From the NCBI GenBank assembly GCA_947368535.1, contig CANBHY010000006.1, forward strand, positions 62,001 through 126,000: 64,000 nucleotides of DNA, in the 5' to 3' direction. The DNA comes from an uncultured Clostridium sp. (lineage in GTDB: Bacteria; Bacillota; Clostridia; TANB77; CAG-508). This document shows, piece after piece, positions 9,164-18,098 of this stretch. The notes under the pieces are model-generated. The model saw only the letters and a program-made list of their open reading frames with translations. It had not been told where the DNA came from and ran no database searches. Positions within the stretch are counted from its first letter, which is position 1. The number at the start of each line of letters is the position of its first letter. A program made the translations under genes and the position numbers.

Positions 9164-9571
9164 ATGGAGGAACGGAGAAGCTGGGAGGAGTCTACAAGTA
9201 ATGTTCTAAAGGTAGTTGTAATAATATTATTTTTTATAGGTGCAGCTATTTTTGGAAAAAAGGTATGGGCCATTGAATTTGAAGATGCCTGGAAATCTTG
9301 GCTGGCTATAGTGCTTGGAGAAATTTCTTTCCTGTATTCGTTTGTCTTTGTTGTTGCTGGAATTTGGATAATATGTGCATATTTCAGAAACAGAGAAGAT
9401 AACGATTGGGGGTTGAAATGTGGTCTTATTTGCTTATGCTTAGCTGCTATATTCCAACTGGTTTTTTGGGGGGTGTTAGTAGCATATAGCAATGCATTTA
9501 AGATTGCTGGTGTTCTTGCTGTAGTTACCATTTTCCTGGCCTGTTGGCTGCGAAAAAGCTGTGTGGAATAA
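9164..9571 (+). CDS. Small membrane protein of unknown function, atypical composition
   Basis: 135 residues from the ATG at 9164 (AAGGAGGT 7 bases upstream; a GTG at 9155 overlaps that site). A charged N-terminus (M-E-E-R-R-S-W-E-E) is followed by four predicted membrane segments near residues 15-33, 47-73, 84-106 and 110-128, separated by short loops (F-R-N-R-E-D-N-D-W). I do not recognise the family. Use of CTG, GCC, TGG-rich segments and G-rich codons differs from the neighbours. It is a complete one-gene transcription unit with its own promoter and terminator, like two other GC-rich genes in the window. Confidence 0.7.
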   Translation: MEERRSWEESTSNVLKVVVIILFFIGAAIFGKKVWAIEFEDAWKSWLAIVLGEISFLYSFVFVVAGIWIICAYFRNREDNDWGLKCGLICLCLAAIFQLVFWGVLVAYSNAFKIAGVLAVVTIFLACWLRKSCVE

Positions 9572-9594
9572 TGGTGCTTTTCTGTGTAGTAATG

Positions 9595-9626
9595 GGTCGA
9601 TTGTCAAATGTGACGGTCGACCTTTT
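9595..9626 (+). terminator. Terminator of the isolated membrane-protein gene
   Basis: GGTCGATTGTC (9595-9605) pairs with GACGGTCGACC (9612-9622), including two G-T pairs, around a six-base loop, followed by TTTT. Confidence 0.85.
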
Positions 9627-9757
9627 GCTATTGTAAGAAAGTTGTAATATATTATACTAATAATTAAAATGTTATTTTTAGTTTATTAGTATTCTTTAAT
9701 TTATCTATAATGTATATTTTGGGGAAAAATATTAATACTAGCTTTAGAGGTAGTTTA

Positions 9758-10837
9758 ATGTTTGAGATTATTAAGTATTTATTAAAATATAAAAAATCTT
9801 TATATGCAATTATTTTAGTTGCTGTTGTTTTTTTAGTTTTGAAAATGGCTTATTTTTTTATGCCATTTTTTATTGCTTTAATTATTTCGAGCGTCATAGA
9901 GCCGTTTGTAAAGTTCATTTGTAAAAAAACAACGTTAGTTAGAAAATATTCAGCTATTATAGCATTAGTTATAGTGTTTTCAATATTAATAGGAACAATA
10001 ACAGTTTCTGCTATATTGATTACATCAGAAATTACTAATTTATTATCGGATTTTCCCAAATTTGGAAATGATATTTTTAAATCTGTAGAAAATGTTAGCA
10101 GATTTTTGAAATTAGAAGATGTTAATGTGTCTGATGATGTAAAACAATTTGTTATAAATACTACAAATGAGGTTTTAGGTAAAGGTTTAGGATATTTAAA
10201 AGATTTTTTAATTAATTTTTTAGATTTAATAACTAGAATTCCATCATTTATCGTGTATCTTATTATAACAATTTTGGCTACGTATTTTATTACAACTGAT
10301 AGAATATTACTTTTGGATGATATAGAACAGAGGGTTCCAAAAAAATGGATTAGAAATGCTAATAACAATTTTCAATCTGTTATTAGTATATTAGGAAAAT
10401 TTTTAAAAGCTGAATTAACTTTAGTATTTATTTCGTTTATATTAGTTCTTATAGGTTTGTATATTTTTGAGTTTTTAGGAATGAATGTTAGATCTCCATT
10501 TTTAATTGCTTTAGGAATTGGCTTTGTAGATTTATTACCAATTTTAGGTTCTGGAACTGTTATGCTTCCATGGGGAATTGCATTAATTATATTAGGTGAT
10601 GTTACTTTAGGTATAAGTGTTTTAGGATTATTAGTTCTAATTACTGTAGTAAGGCAAGTTCTAGAACCTAAAATAGTTTCAAATAATTTAGGAATACATC
10701 CTTTATATACATTAATTGCTATGTATATAGGATTTAAAATGAGTGGAGTATTAGGTTTATTATTTGGACCTATTATTTTAATAATTATAATTAACTGTTT
10801 AACAATGTATATGAAATACTTTGTCAATGATGATTAA
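9758..10837 (+). CDS. AI-2E-type transporter family permease
   Basis: 359 residues from the ATG at 9758, which follows AGAGGT by six bases; the in-frame ATG at 9710 has no site. A polytopic membrane protein of the AI-2E/UPF0118 family: paired segments near residues 15-60, one near 65-90, a long soluble stretch (residues about 95-150), then five hydrophobic segments in the C-terminal half, including the family-typical G-F-V-D-L-L-P-I-L-G-S-G loop near 262-273 and L-E-P-K-I-V near 306. Members export small molecules or exchange ions; the substrate cannot be told here. It converges with the next gene, overlapping it by 4 bases at the stops. Confidence 0.85.
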   Translation: MFEIIKYLLKYKKSLYAIILVAVVFLVLKMAYFFMPFFIALIISSVIEPFVKFICKKTTLVRKYSAIIALVIVFSILIGTITVSAILITSEITNLLSDFPKFGNDIFKSVENVSRFLKLEDVNVSDDVKQFVINTTNEVLGKGLGYLKDFLINFLDLITRIPSFIVYLIITILATYFITTDRILLLDDIEQRVPKKWIRNANNNFQSVISILGKFLKAELTLVFISFILVLIGLYIFEFLGMNVRSPFLIALGIGFVDLLPILGSGTVMLPWGIALIILGDVTLGISVLGLLVLITVVRQVLEPKIVSNNLGIHPLYTLIAMYIGFKMSGVLGLLFGPIILIIIINCLTMYMKYFVNDD

Positions 10838-11394
10838 TAGATATTGCTTGTTGGAACATAAGTATCTTCAGGAGGATATACAAACTCGTCATCTGGTTTA
10901 GAGGCTTTTTCAATGTGTGTAATTTCTAATACAGGAATTTTACCATTTAAATCACCTTCTTTTATTGTCCCCGTGAGTTTTACCCAAGATAGATTTTCAA
11001 AGTTTGAAATTTCATTATATTCACAAAGAAATCCAACAACTACAGTTTGCGAAGCTTCATTGATAATCATATTTCTAGCAATAACGAATTGATTTTTTTG
11101 TAGATAATCAATTTTATAAACATATCCTGTAAAAGTAATTTCTTTTCCAATATAATCATCTAGGTTTTCATGAACTGATTTTAAAACATTAGTATATTGA
11201 CTTGAAGAAATTTCATTACTATCAGAAGCGAGAACAGTGTCATTTATAGTAAATTCTTCAGTTTTATAATTTTTAACTTTAGTAAATAAATTTGAAAAAG
11301 AAAAGATTAGTATAACTAAACAGATTAAAATAAAAACAAATAACAATATTTTTGCTAATTTTGTTTTGTTAACTTTAAAATTATATATACGCAT
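10834..11394 (-). CDS. Membrane-anchored OB-fold protein related to the YcgQ/DUF1980 C-terminal domain
   Basis: 186 residues with one N-terminal membrane segment (residues about 15-35) and an extracytoplasmic remainder. Residues about 75-165 (I-G-K-E-I-T-F-T-G-Y-V-Y, K-N-Q-F-V-I-A-R, V-V-V-G-F-L-C-E, W-V-K-L-T-G-T-I) read like the C-terminal half of TIGR03943/DUF1980 proteins, which normally follow a multi-span membrane part; here that part is reduced to one anchor. Family recognition is from memory and should be checked. The ribosome site (AAGGCGGG) is weak. No partner permease lies beside it. Confidence 0.65.
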   Translation of the reverse strand: MRIYNFKVNKTKLAKILLFVFILICLVILIFSFSNLFTKVKNYKTEEFTINDTVLASDSNEISSSQYTNVLKSVHENLDDYIGKEITFTGYVYKIDYLQKNQFVIARNMIINEASQTVVVGFLCEYNEISNFENLSWVKLTGTIKEGDLNGKIPVLEITHIEKASKPDDEFVYPPEDTYVPTSNIY

Positions 11395-11453
11395 AATAAA
11401 TCCCGCCTTTTTATAGATATATTTAATAGTATGAAAGATTTTCGTTATTATTC

Positions 11454-11482
11454 TTGCAATATAAGTAAAATAATGATATATT
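11454..11482 (+). promoter_or_regulatory. secA promoter
   Basis: TTGCAA (11454-11459), 17-base spacer, TATATT (11477-11482), 32 bases before the secA start. Confidence 0.75.
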
Positions 11483-11514
11483 AATCGATAGTTAATAATT
11501 AGGAGGCAAAATAG

Positions 11515-14271
11515 ATGGGATTATTTAAGTCTTATAGTGAAAAAGAAGTAAAAAGAGTTCAACCTATCGTAAATAAAATCAATAGTTTAGAACCAGTAAT
11601 GGAAAAATTGACAGATGCAGAATTAAGAGCTAAAACTGATTATTTTAAAGATCAATTAGCTAATGGAAAAACATTAGATGATATTTTACCAGAAGCTTTT
11701 GCAGTAGTAAGAGAGGCATCAAAAAGAGTTCTAGAAATGAGACACTTTGATGTGCAATTAATTGGTGGTATTATACTTCATCAAGGTAGAATTGCAGAAA
11801 TGAAAACTGGTGAAGGTAAAACTTTAGTTGCTACATTACCAGTATACTTAAATGCTCTTACAGGTAAAGGTGTTCATGTTATTACAGTTAATGATTACCT
11901 AGCAAAAAGAGATAGTGAATGGATGGGAAAATTATATAAATTCTTAGGTTTATCTGTTGGATTAAATATTTCAAGAATGAATCAACAAGATAAACAAAGA
12001 GCATATGCTTGTGATATTACTTATGGAACTAATAATGAATATGGATTTGACTATTTAAGAGATAATATGGTTATTCATAAAGAAGATATGGTTCAAAGAG
12101 GTTTATCATATGCGATTGTCGATGAAATTGATAGTATTTTAGTTGATGAAGCTAGAACACCACTTATTATTTCAGGTAGAGGTAATAAATCATCTGATTT
12201 ATATAAAAGAGCTAATGATTTTGTTAAAAGATTACAAGCTAAAGTTATTGTTGAAGAAGATGTTAAAGACGAAGCTCAACAAGAAGATAATGAAAAATAT
12301 GATTATATAGTTGATTTAAAAGCTAAAACAGCTACATTAACACAAAAAGGTATTAAGAAAGCTGAAGATTACTTTGCTGTTGAAAACTTTAATGACTTAG
12401 ATAACACAGATATAGTTCATAATGTAAATCAAGCTTTAAAAGCTCATGGTGTTATGAAGAAAGATACTGATTACATTGTTAAAGATGGAGAAGTATTAAT
12501 AGTTGATGAATTTACAGGAAGAATTATGTATGGAAGAAGATATAATGCTGGTTTACATCAAGCAATTGAAGCAAAAGAAGGTGTAAAAATTGCTGACGAG
12601 CAAAAAACATTAGCAAATATCACATTCCAAAACTATTTCAGAATGTATGAAAAACTTGCTGGTATGACTGGTACAGCTAAAACAGAGGAAGAAGAATTTA
12701 GAGAGATTTATAACTTAGACGTTGTTTGTATTCCTACAAATTTACCAGTTGCTAGAAAAGATGATAACGATATTATATATAAAAATGAGAAAGTTAAATT
12801 CGAAGCTGTTGCTGAAGAAATAAGAAAATCACATGAAAAAGGTCAACCAGTTTTAGTTGGTACAGTTTCAATTGAAAAATCTGAGAAATTAAGTAAATTA
12901 CTTAAAAAGGTTGGTATACCTCATGAAGTATTAAATGCTAAATTCCATGAAAAAGAAGCTGAAATTATTGCTCAAGCTGGTAAATATGGTGCTGTAACTA
13001 TTGCTACTAACATGGCTGGTCGTGGTACTGATATTATGCTTGGTGGTAATACAGAATATATGGCTAAGCAAGAAATGAAAAGACAAGGTTATACTGATGA
13101 ACTTATTAATCAAGCTTCAGCTCATAATGAAACTAAAGATGAAAAAGTTATTGAAGCTAGAAAAACATTTAATGAATTAGAATCAGAATACAAAAAAGAA
13201 ATAAAAGAAGAAAAAGAAAAAGTTATAGCTGCAGGTGGATTAAAAATAATTGGTACTGAAAGACATGAATCAAGAAGAATTGACAACCAGCTTCGTGGAC
13301 GTAGTGGACGTCAAGGAGATCCTGGAGAATCAATATTCTATATTGGTTTAGATGATGATTTAATGAAAATATTTGGTGGTGACAGAGTTACTGCTGTATA
13401 TAATGCATTAGGTGCAGATGAAAATATGCCAATTCAATTTAAACCAATATCAAAAGCAGTTGAAACAGCTCAAAAGAAAGTTGAAAGTAGAAACTTCTCA
13501 ATCAGAAAACACGTATTAAGTTATGATGATGTTATGAATACACAAAGAGAGATTATATATGGACAAAGAAGAGAAGTATTAAATGGAGAAGATGTTACTG
13601 ATTCAATCAAACATATGATAGAAGAAGCTTGTGAGTTAATAGTTGATACTTATAGAAATGAATTAGAAGAAAGAAAACCAGATACAAGTGCATTATTACT
13701 TGAAATCCAAAATGGATTAAATATCAAAGAAGTTGAAGCTTTAAAGAAAGAAAATCCAGATGCTGATGAAGTATTAGCAGAAATAAAAGAAAAAGCATTA
13801 GCAACATATGCAGCAAAGCGTGAAGAAATTGGTGAAGAACCATTTAAAGAACTTCAAAGAATCGTTTTATTAAAAGTTGTTGATGAAAAATGGATGGATC
13901 ATATTGACGAAATGGATGAATTGAAAAATGGTATTGGACTTCGTGCTTATGGACAAAAAGATCCAGTTATTCAATATCAGATTGATGGTTCAGACATGTT
14001 CGATGAGATGATTGGAAATATTAAATTAGAAGTTACTAAAATCTTAATGTGTATTAAGAAAAGAGAAGGATATGAAAGAAAGAGCACAGTTAAAGTAACT
14101 GGAGAAGGTAGAGAAGATATTGATTCTATGATTAATCCAGAACTTGCTGGAGAAGAAAAGAAACAAGTTAAAGCACCAATAGTAAATGATGCACCAAAAG
14201 TTGGAAGAAATGATTTATGTCCTTGTGGAAGTGGAAAGAAGTATAAAAATTGTTGTGGAAAAAACAACTAA
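11515..14271 (+). CDS. secA: Preprotein translocase ATPase SecA
   Basis: 918 residues, a full-length SecA: the motor that pushes unfolded preproteins through SecYEG. Nucleotide-binding motif G-E-G-K-T-L-V-A lies near residue 98-105, D-E-I-D near 204, the Q-R-x-G-R-x-G-R-Q-G helicase motif VI near 590-602 ([12 protein letters not shown]) and the C-terminal zinc motif [13 protein letters not shown] at 902-914, which binds SecB or ribosomes in other species. AGGAGG precedes the ATG. It has its own promoter. The two large secreted proteins at 46-56 kb would be its clients. Confidence 0.98.
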   Translation: MGLFKSYSEKEVKRVQPIVNKINSLEPVMEKLTDAELRAKTDYFKDQLANGKTLDDILPEAFAVVREASKRVLEMRHFDVQLIGGIILHQGRIAEMKTGEGKTLVATLPVYLNALTGKGVHVITVNDYLAKRDSEWMGKLYKFLGLSVGLNISRMNQQDKQRAYACDITYGTNNEYGFDYLRDNMVIHKEDMVQRGLSYAIVDEIDSILVDEARTPLIISGRGNKSSDLYKRANDFVKRLQAKVIVEEDVKDEAQQEDNEKYDYIVDLKAKTATLTQKGIKKAEDYFAVENFNDLDNTDIVHNVNQALKAHGVMKKDTDYIVKDGEVLIVDEFTGRIMYGRRYNAGLHQAIEAKEGVKIADEQKTLANITFQNYFRMYEKLAGMTGTAKTEEEEFREIYNLDVVCIPTNLPVARKDDNDIIYKNEKVKFEAVAEEIRKSHEKGQPVLVGTVSIEKSEKLSKLLKKVGIPHEVLNAKFHEKEAEIIAQAGKYGAVTIATNMAGRGTDIMLGGNTEYMAKQEMKRQGYTDELINQASAHNETKDEKVIEARKTFNELESEYKKEIKEEKEKVIAAGGLKIIGTERHESRRIDNQLRGRSGRQGDPGESIFYIGLDDDLMKIFGGDRVTAVYNALGADENMPIQFKPISKAVETAQKKVESRNFSIRKHVLSYDDVMNTQREIIYGQRREVLNGEDVTDSIKHMIEEACELIVDTYRNELEERKPDTSALLLEIQNGLNIKEVEALKKENPDADEVLAEIKEKALATYAAKREEIGEEPFKELQRIVLLKVVDEKWMDHIDEMDELKNGIGLRAYGQKDPVIQYQIDGSDMFDEMIGNIKLEVTKILMCIKKREGYERKSTVKVTGEGREDIDSMINPELAGEEKKQVKAPIVNDAPKVGRNDLCPCGSGKKYKNCCGKNN

Positions 14272-14283
14272 ATAAAAAAAGTA

Positions 14284-14316
14284 TTGACTTGGAGCTAACT
14301 CTAAGTGATATATAAT
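14284..14316 (+). promoter_or_regulatory. MerR-type promoter with operator in a long spacer
   Basis: TTGACT (14284-14289) and TATATA (14309-14314; or TATAAT at 14311-14316) are separated by 19-21 bases, longer than the usual 17. The spacer contains the imperfect dyad ACTTGGAGCTAACTCTAAGT (14287-14306; 8 of 10 positions symmetrical), the operator shape bound by MerR-family activators. Autoregulation of the MerR gene that follows is the natural reading. Confidence 0.85.
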
Positions 14317-14371
14317 AAATATAAAATACAAGGATGAAAGATATAATAGATTATAAAATGGAGGAAGTAAA

Positions 14372-14755
14372 TTGACCATAGCAGAAGTAAGTAAAAAGTA
14401 TGACTTAACAGCAGATACCTTAAGATATTATGAAAAAATAGGTTTATTAAATAATGTGCCAAGAACAGAAAGTGGAATCAGAAATTATGATAAAAACTCA
14501 TGCAGAAGGATTGAATTTATAAAATGCATGAGAGGAGCAGGAGTTGAAATTGAAGTACTAATAGAATATATGTCTTTGTTTGAAAAAGGAAAAAGTACTG
14601 TTAAAGCTAGAAAAAAATTACTGGAAGAACAAAGAGAAAAGCTATTAGAAAAGCAAAAAAATATTAATGAAACAGTAGATAGGTTAAACTATAAAATATC
14701 ATTATATGAAGAAATAGAAGCTGGAAAAAGAAAAGATTTCACAGAAGAATTATAA
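14372..14755 (+). CDS. MerR family transcriptional regulator
   Basis: 127 residues, starting at TTG 14372 with GGAGG seven bases upstream; a nearby ATG at 14358 is out of frame. The N-terminal winged helix reads T-I-A-E-V-S-K-K-Y-D-L-T-A-D-T-L-R-Y-Y-E-K-I-G-L (residues 2-25), typical for the family, followed by the dimer helix (residues about 75-115). There is no cysteine-rich or effector domain beyond the coiled coil, so it belongs to the short MerR group near NmlR/AdhR, which respond to aldehydes or electrophiles. Its operator sits just upstream. It heads an operon of flavin and redox genes. The effector is unknown. Confidence 0.9.
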   Translation: MTIAEVSKKYDLTADTLRYYEKIGLLNNVPRTESGIRNYDKNSCRRIEFIKCMRGAGVEIEVLIEYMSLFEKGKSTVKARKKLLEEQREKLLEKQKNINETVDRLNYKISLYEEIEAGKRKDFTEEL

Positions 14756-14806
14756 AATAATTAGTTTATAAATTTTTATTAAAATAAATTTTAGGAGGAA
14801 TGAATT

Positions 14807-15376
14807 ATGTTAGAAAAAGCAAATACAATGAAAAAACAAAATCGTTTGATAGAGGCATTATCAAACAAGAAAGTAAAGTATGGTATTACTACAGCTTTAT
14901 TAAGTGGTGTAGGAATTTTATTACCAAGAATATTTCACTTTTTGGCAGGAGCTACAGCTGGAAGTGTATTTTTACCAATGCATTTTGCAGTATTAATTGC
15001 AGCACTTACAATGGGAATAATAAGTGGAAGCATAGTAGCTGGAACATCAGTTATATTTAGTTATTTATTAACAGGTATGCCAAGTTTAGTTAGACTACCA
15101 TATATGTTTATAGAACTTGTTATTTATGCTGTTTTATTAGGTGTATTTAATAAGAAATTTAATTCATATGCATCTTTAGCTTTGACAATCGTTTTAGGAA
15201 GGATTATATATGCAGGAGTATTGTTTGCAGTAATTAATGTAATAGGATTACCTACTTATGGAATTTCAGTTATTGCAAGTATTAAAACAGGTCTTCCAGG
15301 AATTGCTATTCAATTAATAACTGTACCAGTAATTAGTATTATATTAAATAAAGGATTGAAATTTAAAAATGACTAA
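14807..15376 (+). CDS. ECF transporter S component (substrate-binding membrane subunit)
   Basis: 189 residues, with five to six hydrophobic segments between residues 25 and 185. The segment L-P-R-I-F-H-F, then F-L-P-M-H-F-A-V-L-I-A-A-L-T-M-G (near residues 45-70), is the H/P-containing pattern of ECF S components for vitamins or precursors. The shared EcfA/EcfT energising module is not in the window. Sitting between MerR and DUF1893/DUF362/flavin genes, a flavin-related or other redox-cofactor precursor is a reasonable guess but only that. AGGAGGA precedes the ATG; the 3' end overlaps the next gene by 8 bases. Confidence 0.75.
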   Translation: MLEKANTMKKQNRLIEALSNKKVKYGITTALLSGVGILLPRIFHFLAGATAGSVFLPMHFAVLIAALTMGIISGSIVAGTSVIFSYLLTGMPSLVRLPYMFIELVIYAVLLGVFNKKFNSYASLALTIVLGRIIYAGVLFAVINVIGLPTYGISVIASIKTGLPGIAIQLITVPVISIILNKGLKFKND

Positions 15377-15773
15377 TTTAGAAATTGTAAAACAAAAATT
15401 ATATGAAAAAAATGCTAGTTTAGTAGTTTTGTACGCCAATGGTGAGTACAAAGAATATTATCAAAACAGAATTAATGATATAAAAGATATTTTAAGAGAA
15501 AACGAATTAGCCTTAAAAGGTGCTGTTATAGCAGATAAAGTAATAGGAAAAGTGGCAGGCTCAATACTAACAGTTGCAGGAGTTAAAGAAATATATGCAG
15601 ATGTTATGAGTAAGTATGCTATTCCAGTTTTAGAAAAAAGTAATATAAAATATGAATATAAAACTTTAACAGAATATGTTATAAATAATGAAAAAACAGG
15701 TATGTGCCCAATGGAAAATAAATATAAAGATGAACAAGATATTACTAAAATTTACAGTGAAATGGTATACTAA
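15369..15773 (+). CDS. DUF1893 domain protein
   Basis: 134 residues. The sequence matches the DUF1893 pattern: A-S-L-V-V-L-Y-A-N-G-E (residues 16-26), L-K-G-A-V-I-A-D-K-V-I-G-K-V-A-G (residues 48-63), and I-Y-A-D-V-M-S-K-Y-A (near 77-86). The family adopts a cytidine-deaminase-like fold and its activity is not known. A late C-P-M-E-N motif (residue 112 onwards) is also common in these proteins. Eight-base overlap with the ECF gene implies translational coupling, so its job is probably linked to the transported compound. Confidence 0.85.
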   Translation: MTNLEIVKQKLYEKNASLVVLYANGEYKEYYQNRINDIKDILRENELALKGAVIADKVIGKVAGSILTVAGVKEIYADVMSKYAIPVLEKSNIKYEYKTLTEYVINNEKTGMCPMENKYKDEQDITKIYSEMVY

Positions 15774-15808
15774 AGTTATTAAAATCTGATAAAGAAAGGT
15801 GGATGAAA

Positions 15809-16690
15809 ATGGAAAAAGCAAAAGTTTATTTTACTAAGGAAATTACTCCAGAATCAGTAGTTAAAATGTATGAAATACTAGGAGTGAATTTACCAGGAAA
15901 GGTAGCTGTAAAATTACATTCAGGAGAAAAAGGAAATCAAAATTACATAAAACCTGAATTTGTAAAGGCTATTGTTAATAAAGTTAATGGAACAGTTGTA
16001 GAATGTAATACTGCTTATGATGGAGCCAGAAATACAACTGAAAGACATGTTAAATTAATGAAAGAACATGGTTGGAGCGAGTATTTTGATGTAGATATTA
16101 TGGATGGTGAAGGTCCAGATAAAGTATTAGAAATTCCAAATGGAAAAGTAATAAAAAGAGACTATGTAGGAAAAAATATAGATAATTATGATTCAATGTT
16201 AGTGCTATCACATTTTAAAGGACATCCAATGGGTGGATATGGCGGAGCTTTAAAACAATTATCAATAGGTGTAGCATCAGGACATGGAAAAAGCTTTATA
16301 CATTGTATTGGAAATGAAAATGGAACATTTGAAGAAATGTTTCAGGTAAACCAAGATAAATTTTTAGAGGCTATGGCAGATGCTGCATCAGCTGTTGCTA
16401 AACATTTTGAAAATAAAATTGTTTATATTAATGTAATGTGTAATTTATCAGTGGACTGCGATTGTTGTGCTGTCGCAGAAGATCCTTGTATGAAAGATAT
16501 TGGAGTTTTAGCTTCTTTAGATCCTATTGCAATAGATCAAGCATGTATAGATTTGATTAAAAAATCTGATGACTCTGGAAAAGAACATTTTTTAGAAAGA
16601 GTAGAGTCAAAACATGGAACACATACAATAGATGCAGCTACTGAATTAGGCTTTGGAACAAAAGAATATGAATTAATTAATATTGATTAA
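15809..16690 (+). CDS. DUF362 domain protein without ferredoxin half
   Basis: 293 residues from the ATG at 15809 (AGGTGG six bases upstream; the ATG at 15803 abuts that site). The DUF362 core is complete: V-A-V-K-L-H-S-G-E (residues about 30-38), S-H-F-K-G-H-P-M-G-G-Y-G-G-A-L-K (near 133-148), a cysteine cluster D-C-D-C-C near 215 and L-D-P-I-A-I-D-Q-A near 237. Many DUF362 proteins carry a 2x[4Fe-4S] ferredoxin domain at one end; it is absent here, and the C-D-C-C cluster may bind metal instead. Function unproven, probably redox. Third gene of the MerR operon. Confidence 0.85.
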   Translation: MEKAKVYFTKEITPESVVKMYEILGVNLPGKVAVKLHSGEKGNQNYIKPEFVKAIVNKVNGTVVECNTAYDGARNTTERHVKLMKEHGWSEYFDVDIMDGEGPDKVLEIPNGKVIKRDYVGKNIDNYDSMLVLSHFKGHPMGGYGGALKQLSIGVASGHGKSFIHCIGNENGTFEEMFQVNQDKFLEAMADAASAVAKHFENKIVYINVMCNLSVDCDCCAVAEDPCMKDIGVLASLDPIAIDQACIDLIKKSDDSGKEHFLERVESKHGTHTIDAATELGFGTKEYELINID

Positions 16691-16704
16691 TTATAGGAGG
16701 TCTT

Positions 16705-17253
16705 ATGAGAAAAGATTTAGGAAATAAAGTTAATTTTTTACCACTTCCGGTTTTAATGATTGGAACATATGACGAAAATGGAAAAGCAAATGTTATGAAT
16801 GCAGCATGGGGCGGAATGTATGATTATGGAAAAATATTTATATCATTATCACCACATAAAACGACGGATAATTTAAAAATTAAAAAAGCTTTTACAGTTA
16901 GTTTTGCAACTAAGGCAACTGAAAAGATTTCTGACTATTTTGGAGTTGTTTCAGGAAATGAAGAAGATAAAATAGCTAAAGCTGGTGTTCATGTAACAAA
17001 ATCTAATTTTGTAGATGCTCCAATTATTGAAGAATATCCATTAACATTAGAATGTACAGTTGAGTCATTAGATGATGGAGATTTAATTGGAAAAGTTGTA
17101 AATTGTTCAGTTGATGAAAATTATTTAGATGCAAATGGAAATATTGATGTTGATAAAATGGAAATAATAGCGTTTGATATGACAAGTAATACTTATAGAG
17201 TATTAGGAGAAGTAGTTGGAAATGCATTTAAAGATGGTTTAACACTTAAATAA
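16705..17253 (+). CDS. Flavin reductase-like (FMN-binding split-barrel) protein
   Basis: 182 residues. The split-barrel pattern of the flavin-reductase family is evident: P-L-P-V-L-M-I-G-T-Y (residues 11-20), N-V-M-N-A-A-W-G-G (28-36), I-S-L-S-P-H-K-T-T (46-54) and the F-x-V-S-F-A strand near 64-69. These proteins bind FMN and pass electrons from NAD(P)H or another donor to a partner. The flavodoxin encoded next is the obvious candidate partner. AGGAGGTCTT precedes the ATG, and the gene lies 14 bases after DUF362. Confidence 0.88.
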   Translation: MRKDLGNKVNFLPLPVLMIGTYDENGKANVMNAAWGGMYDYGKIFISLSPHKTTDNLKIKKAFTVSFATKATEKISDYFGVVSGNEEDKIAKAGVHVTKSNFVDAPIIEEYPLTLECTVESLDDGDLIGKVVNCSVDENYLDANGNIDVDKMEIIAFDMTSNTYRVLGEVVGNAFKDGLTLK

Positions 17254-17274
17254 AACTAATAAAGGAGCAATAAG

Positions 17275-17958
17275 ATGAATAAAAAAATTTTAATAGGATT
17301 ATTAGTATTAGTTTTAATAGTAGTTGTTGCTATAGTAAGTGTAAAAGTATTAAATGGTGAAGATAAAAAAGAAGAGAATAATGCTTCTATTAATGAAATT
17401 AATACAGTAAAAAATGAGAGATCAAAAGATAATGAAGTAGAAAATGAAACTGATGAGGATGAAGAAACATCAGATAATAAAAATGTTTTAGTAGTATATT
17501 TTTCTGCACAAAGTCATACAAAAGCAGTAGCAGAAAAAATTGCTGATAATTTAGATGCAGATATATTTGAGTTAGTTCCAGAAGATGAATATACAGAAGA
17601 AGATTTAGATTATAATGCTGATAATGCAAGAGTATCAAGAGAACACGATGATGAATCTTTAAGAGATATTAAATTACGCAAAACAAAAGTGGATAATTGG
17701 GATGATTATGATACTGTATTAATTGGATACCCTATATGGTGGGGAGAAGCTTCATGGGTAGTAAATAATTTTATAAAAGAAAATGATTTTACAGGAAAAA
17801 CAGTCATTCCTTTTTGTACATCAGCATCATCTAGTTTAGGTGAAAGTGGTGAATTACTTGAAGAAATGGCAGATTCAGGAGATTGGAAAGAAGGACACCG
17901 TTTTAGTTCTAGTGCATCAGATTCTGATATTAAATCTTGGACTGATACTTTAAAATAA
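17275..17958 (+). CDS. Membrane-tethered flavodoxin
   Basis: 227 residues: an N-terminal membrane segment (residues 4-26, I-L-I-G-L-L-V-L-V-L-I), a charged Glu/Asp/Asn linker (27-70) and a flavodoxin domain from about 71 (N-V-L-V-V-Y-F-S-A-Q-S-H-T-K, the FMN phosphate loop), with I-G-Y-P-I-W-W-G-E-A near 149-158 and F-C-T-S-A-S-S-S-L-G near 180-189. There is no lipobox cysteine, so the segment is an uncleaved anchor or a signal peptide. With an N-terminal anchor after K-K, the flavin domain would face outside the membrane. Last gene of the MerR operon; a terminator follows. Confidence 0.88.
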   Translation: MNKKILIGLLVLVLIVVVAIVSVKVLNGEDKKEENNASINEINTVKNERSKDNEVENETDEDEETSDNKNVLVVYFSAQSHTKAVAEKIADNLDADIFELVPEDEYTEEDLDYNADNARVSREHDDESLRDIKLRKTKVDNWDDYDTVLIGYPIWWGEASWVVNNFIKENDFTGKTVIPFCTSASSSLGESGELLEEMADSGDWKEGHRFSSSASDSDIKSWTDTLK

Positions 17959-17972
17959 ATTTTCAAAATAGT

Positions 17973-18002
17973 AAAGAGCTATGGCAACACATAGCTCTTT
18001 TT
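17973..18002 (+). terminator. Terminator of the MerR redox operon
   Basis: AAAGAGCTATG (17973-17983) and CATAGCTCTTT (17990-18000) form a perfect 11-bp stem with a six-base loop and a T run. Confidence 0.92.
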
Positions 18003-18029
18003 GTATGTTAAAATAAATTTAAAAAGATA

Positions 18030-18084
18030 TTGACAAAGGAAAAGTAAAATAGTATCATTGTATTATGCAAGTAATACAATGATA
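18030..18084 (+). promoter_or_regulatory. Promoter with perfect 13-bp inverted repeat (GntR/YtrA operator)
   Basis: TTGACA (18030-18035), 17-base spacer and TATCAT (18053-18058) form a near-consensus SigA promoter. The -10 lies inside a perfect palindrome: TATCATTGTATTA (18053-18065), six bases, then TAATACAATGATA (18072-18084). Bound repressor would cover the -10 and start site, fitting autorepression by the GntR-type regulator encoded 15 bases downstream. Confidence 0.88.
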
Positions 18085-18098
18085 GAAAGGATGAAATT

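Noticed and set aside
9115..9531. Minus-strand ORF of 138 codons opposite the 9164 membrane gene
   Set aside because: It has no ribosome site; the + strand reading has SigA promoter, AAGGAGGT and terminator.
14800..15060. 86-codon ORF overlapping the start of the ECF S component gene
   Set aside because: Different frame within a well-supported membrane protein gene; it is a shadow of it.
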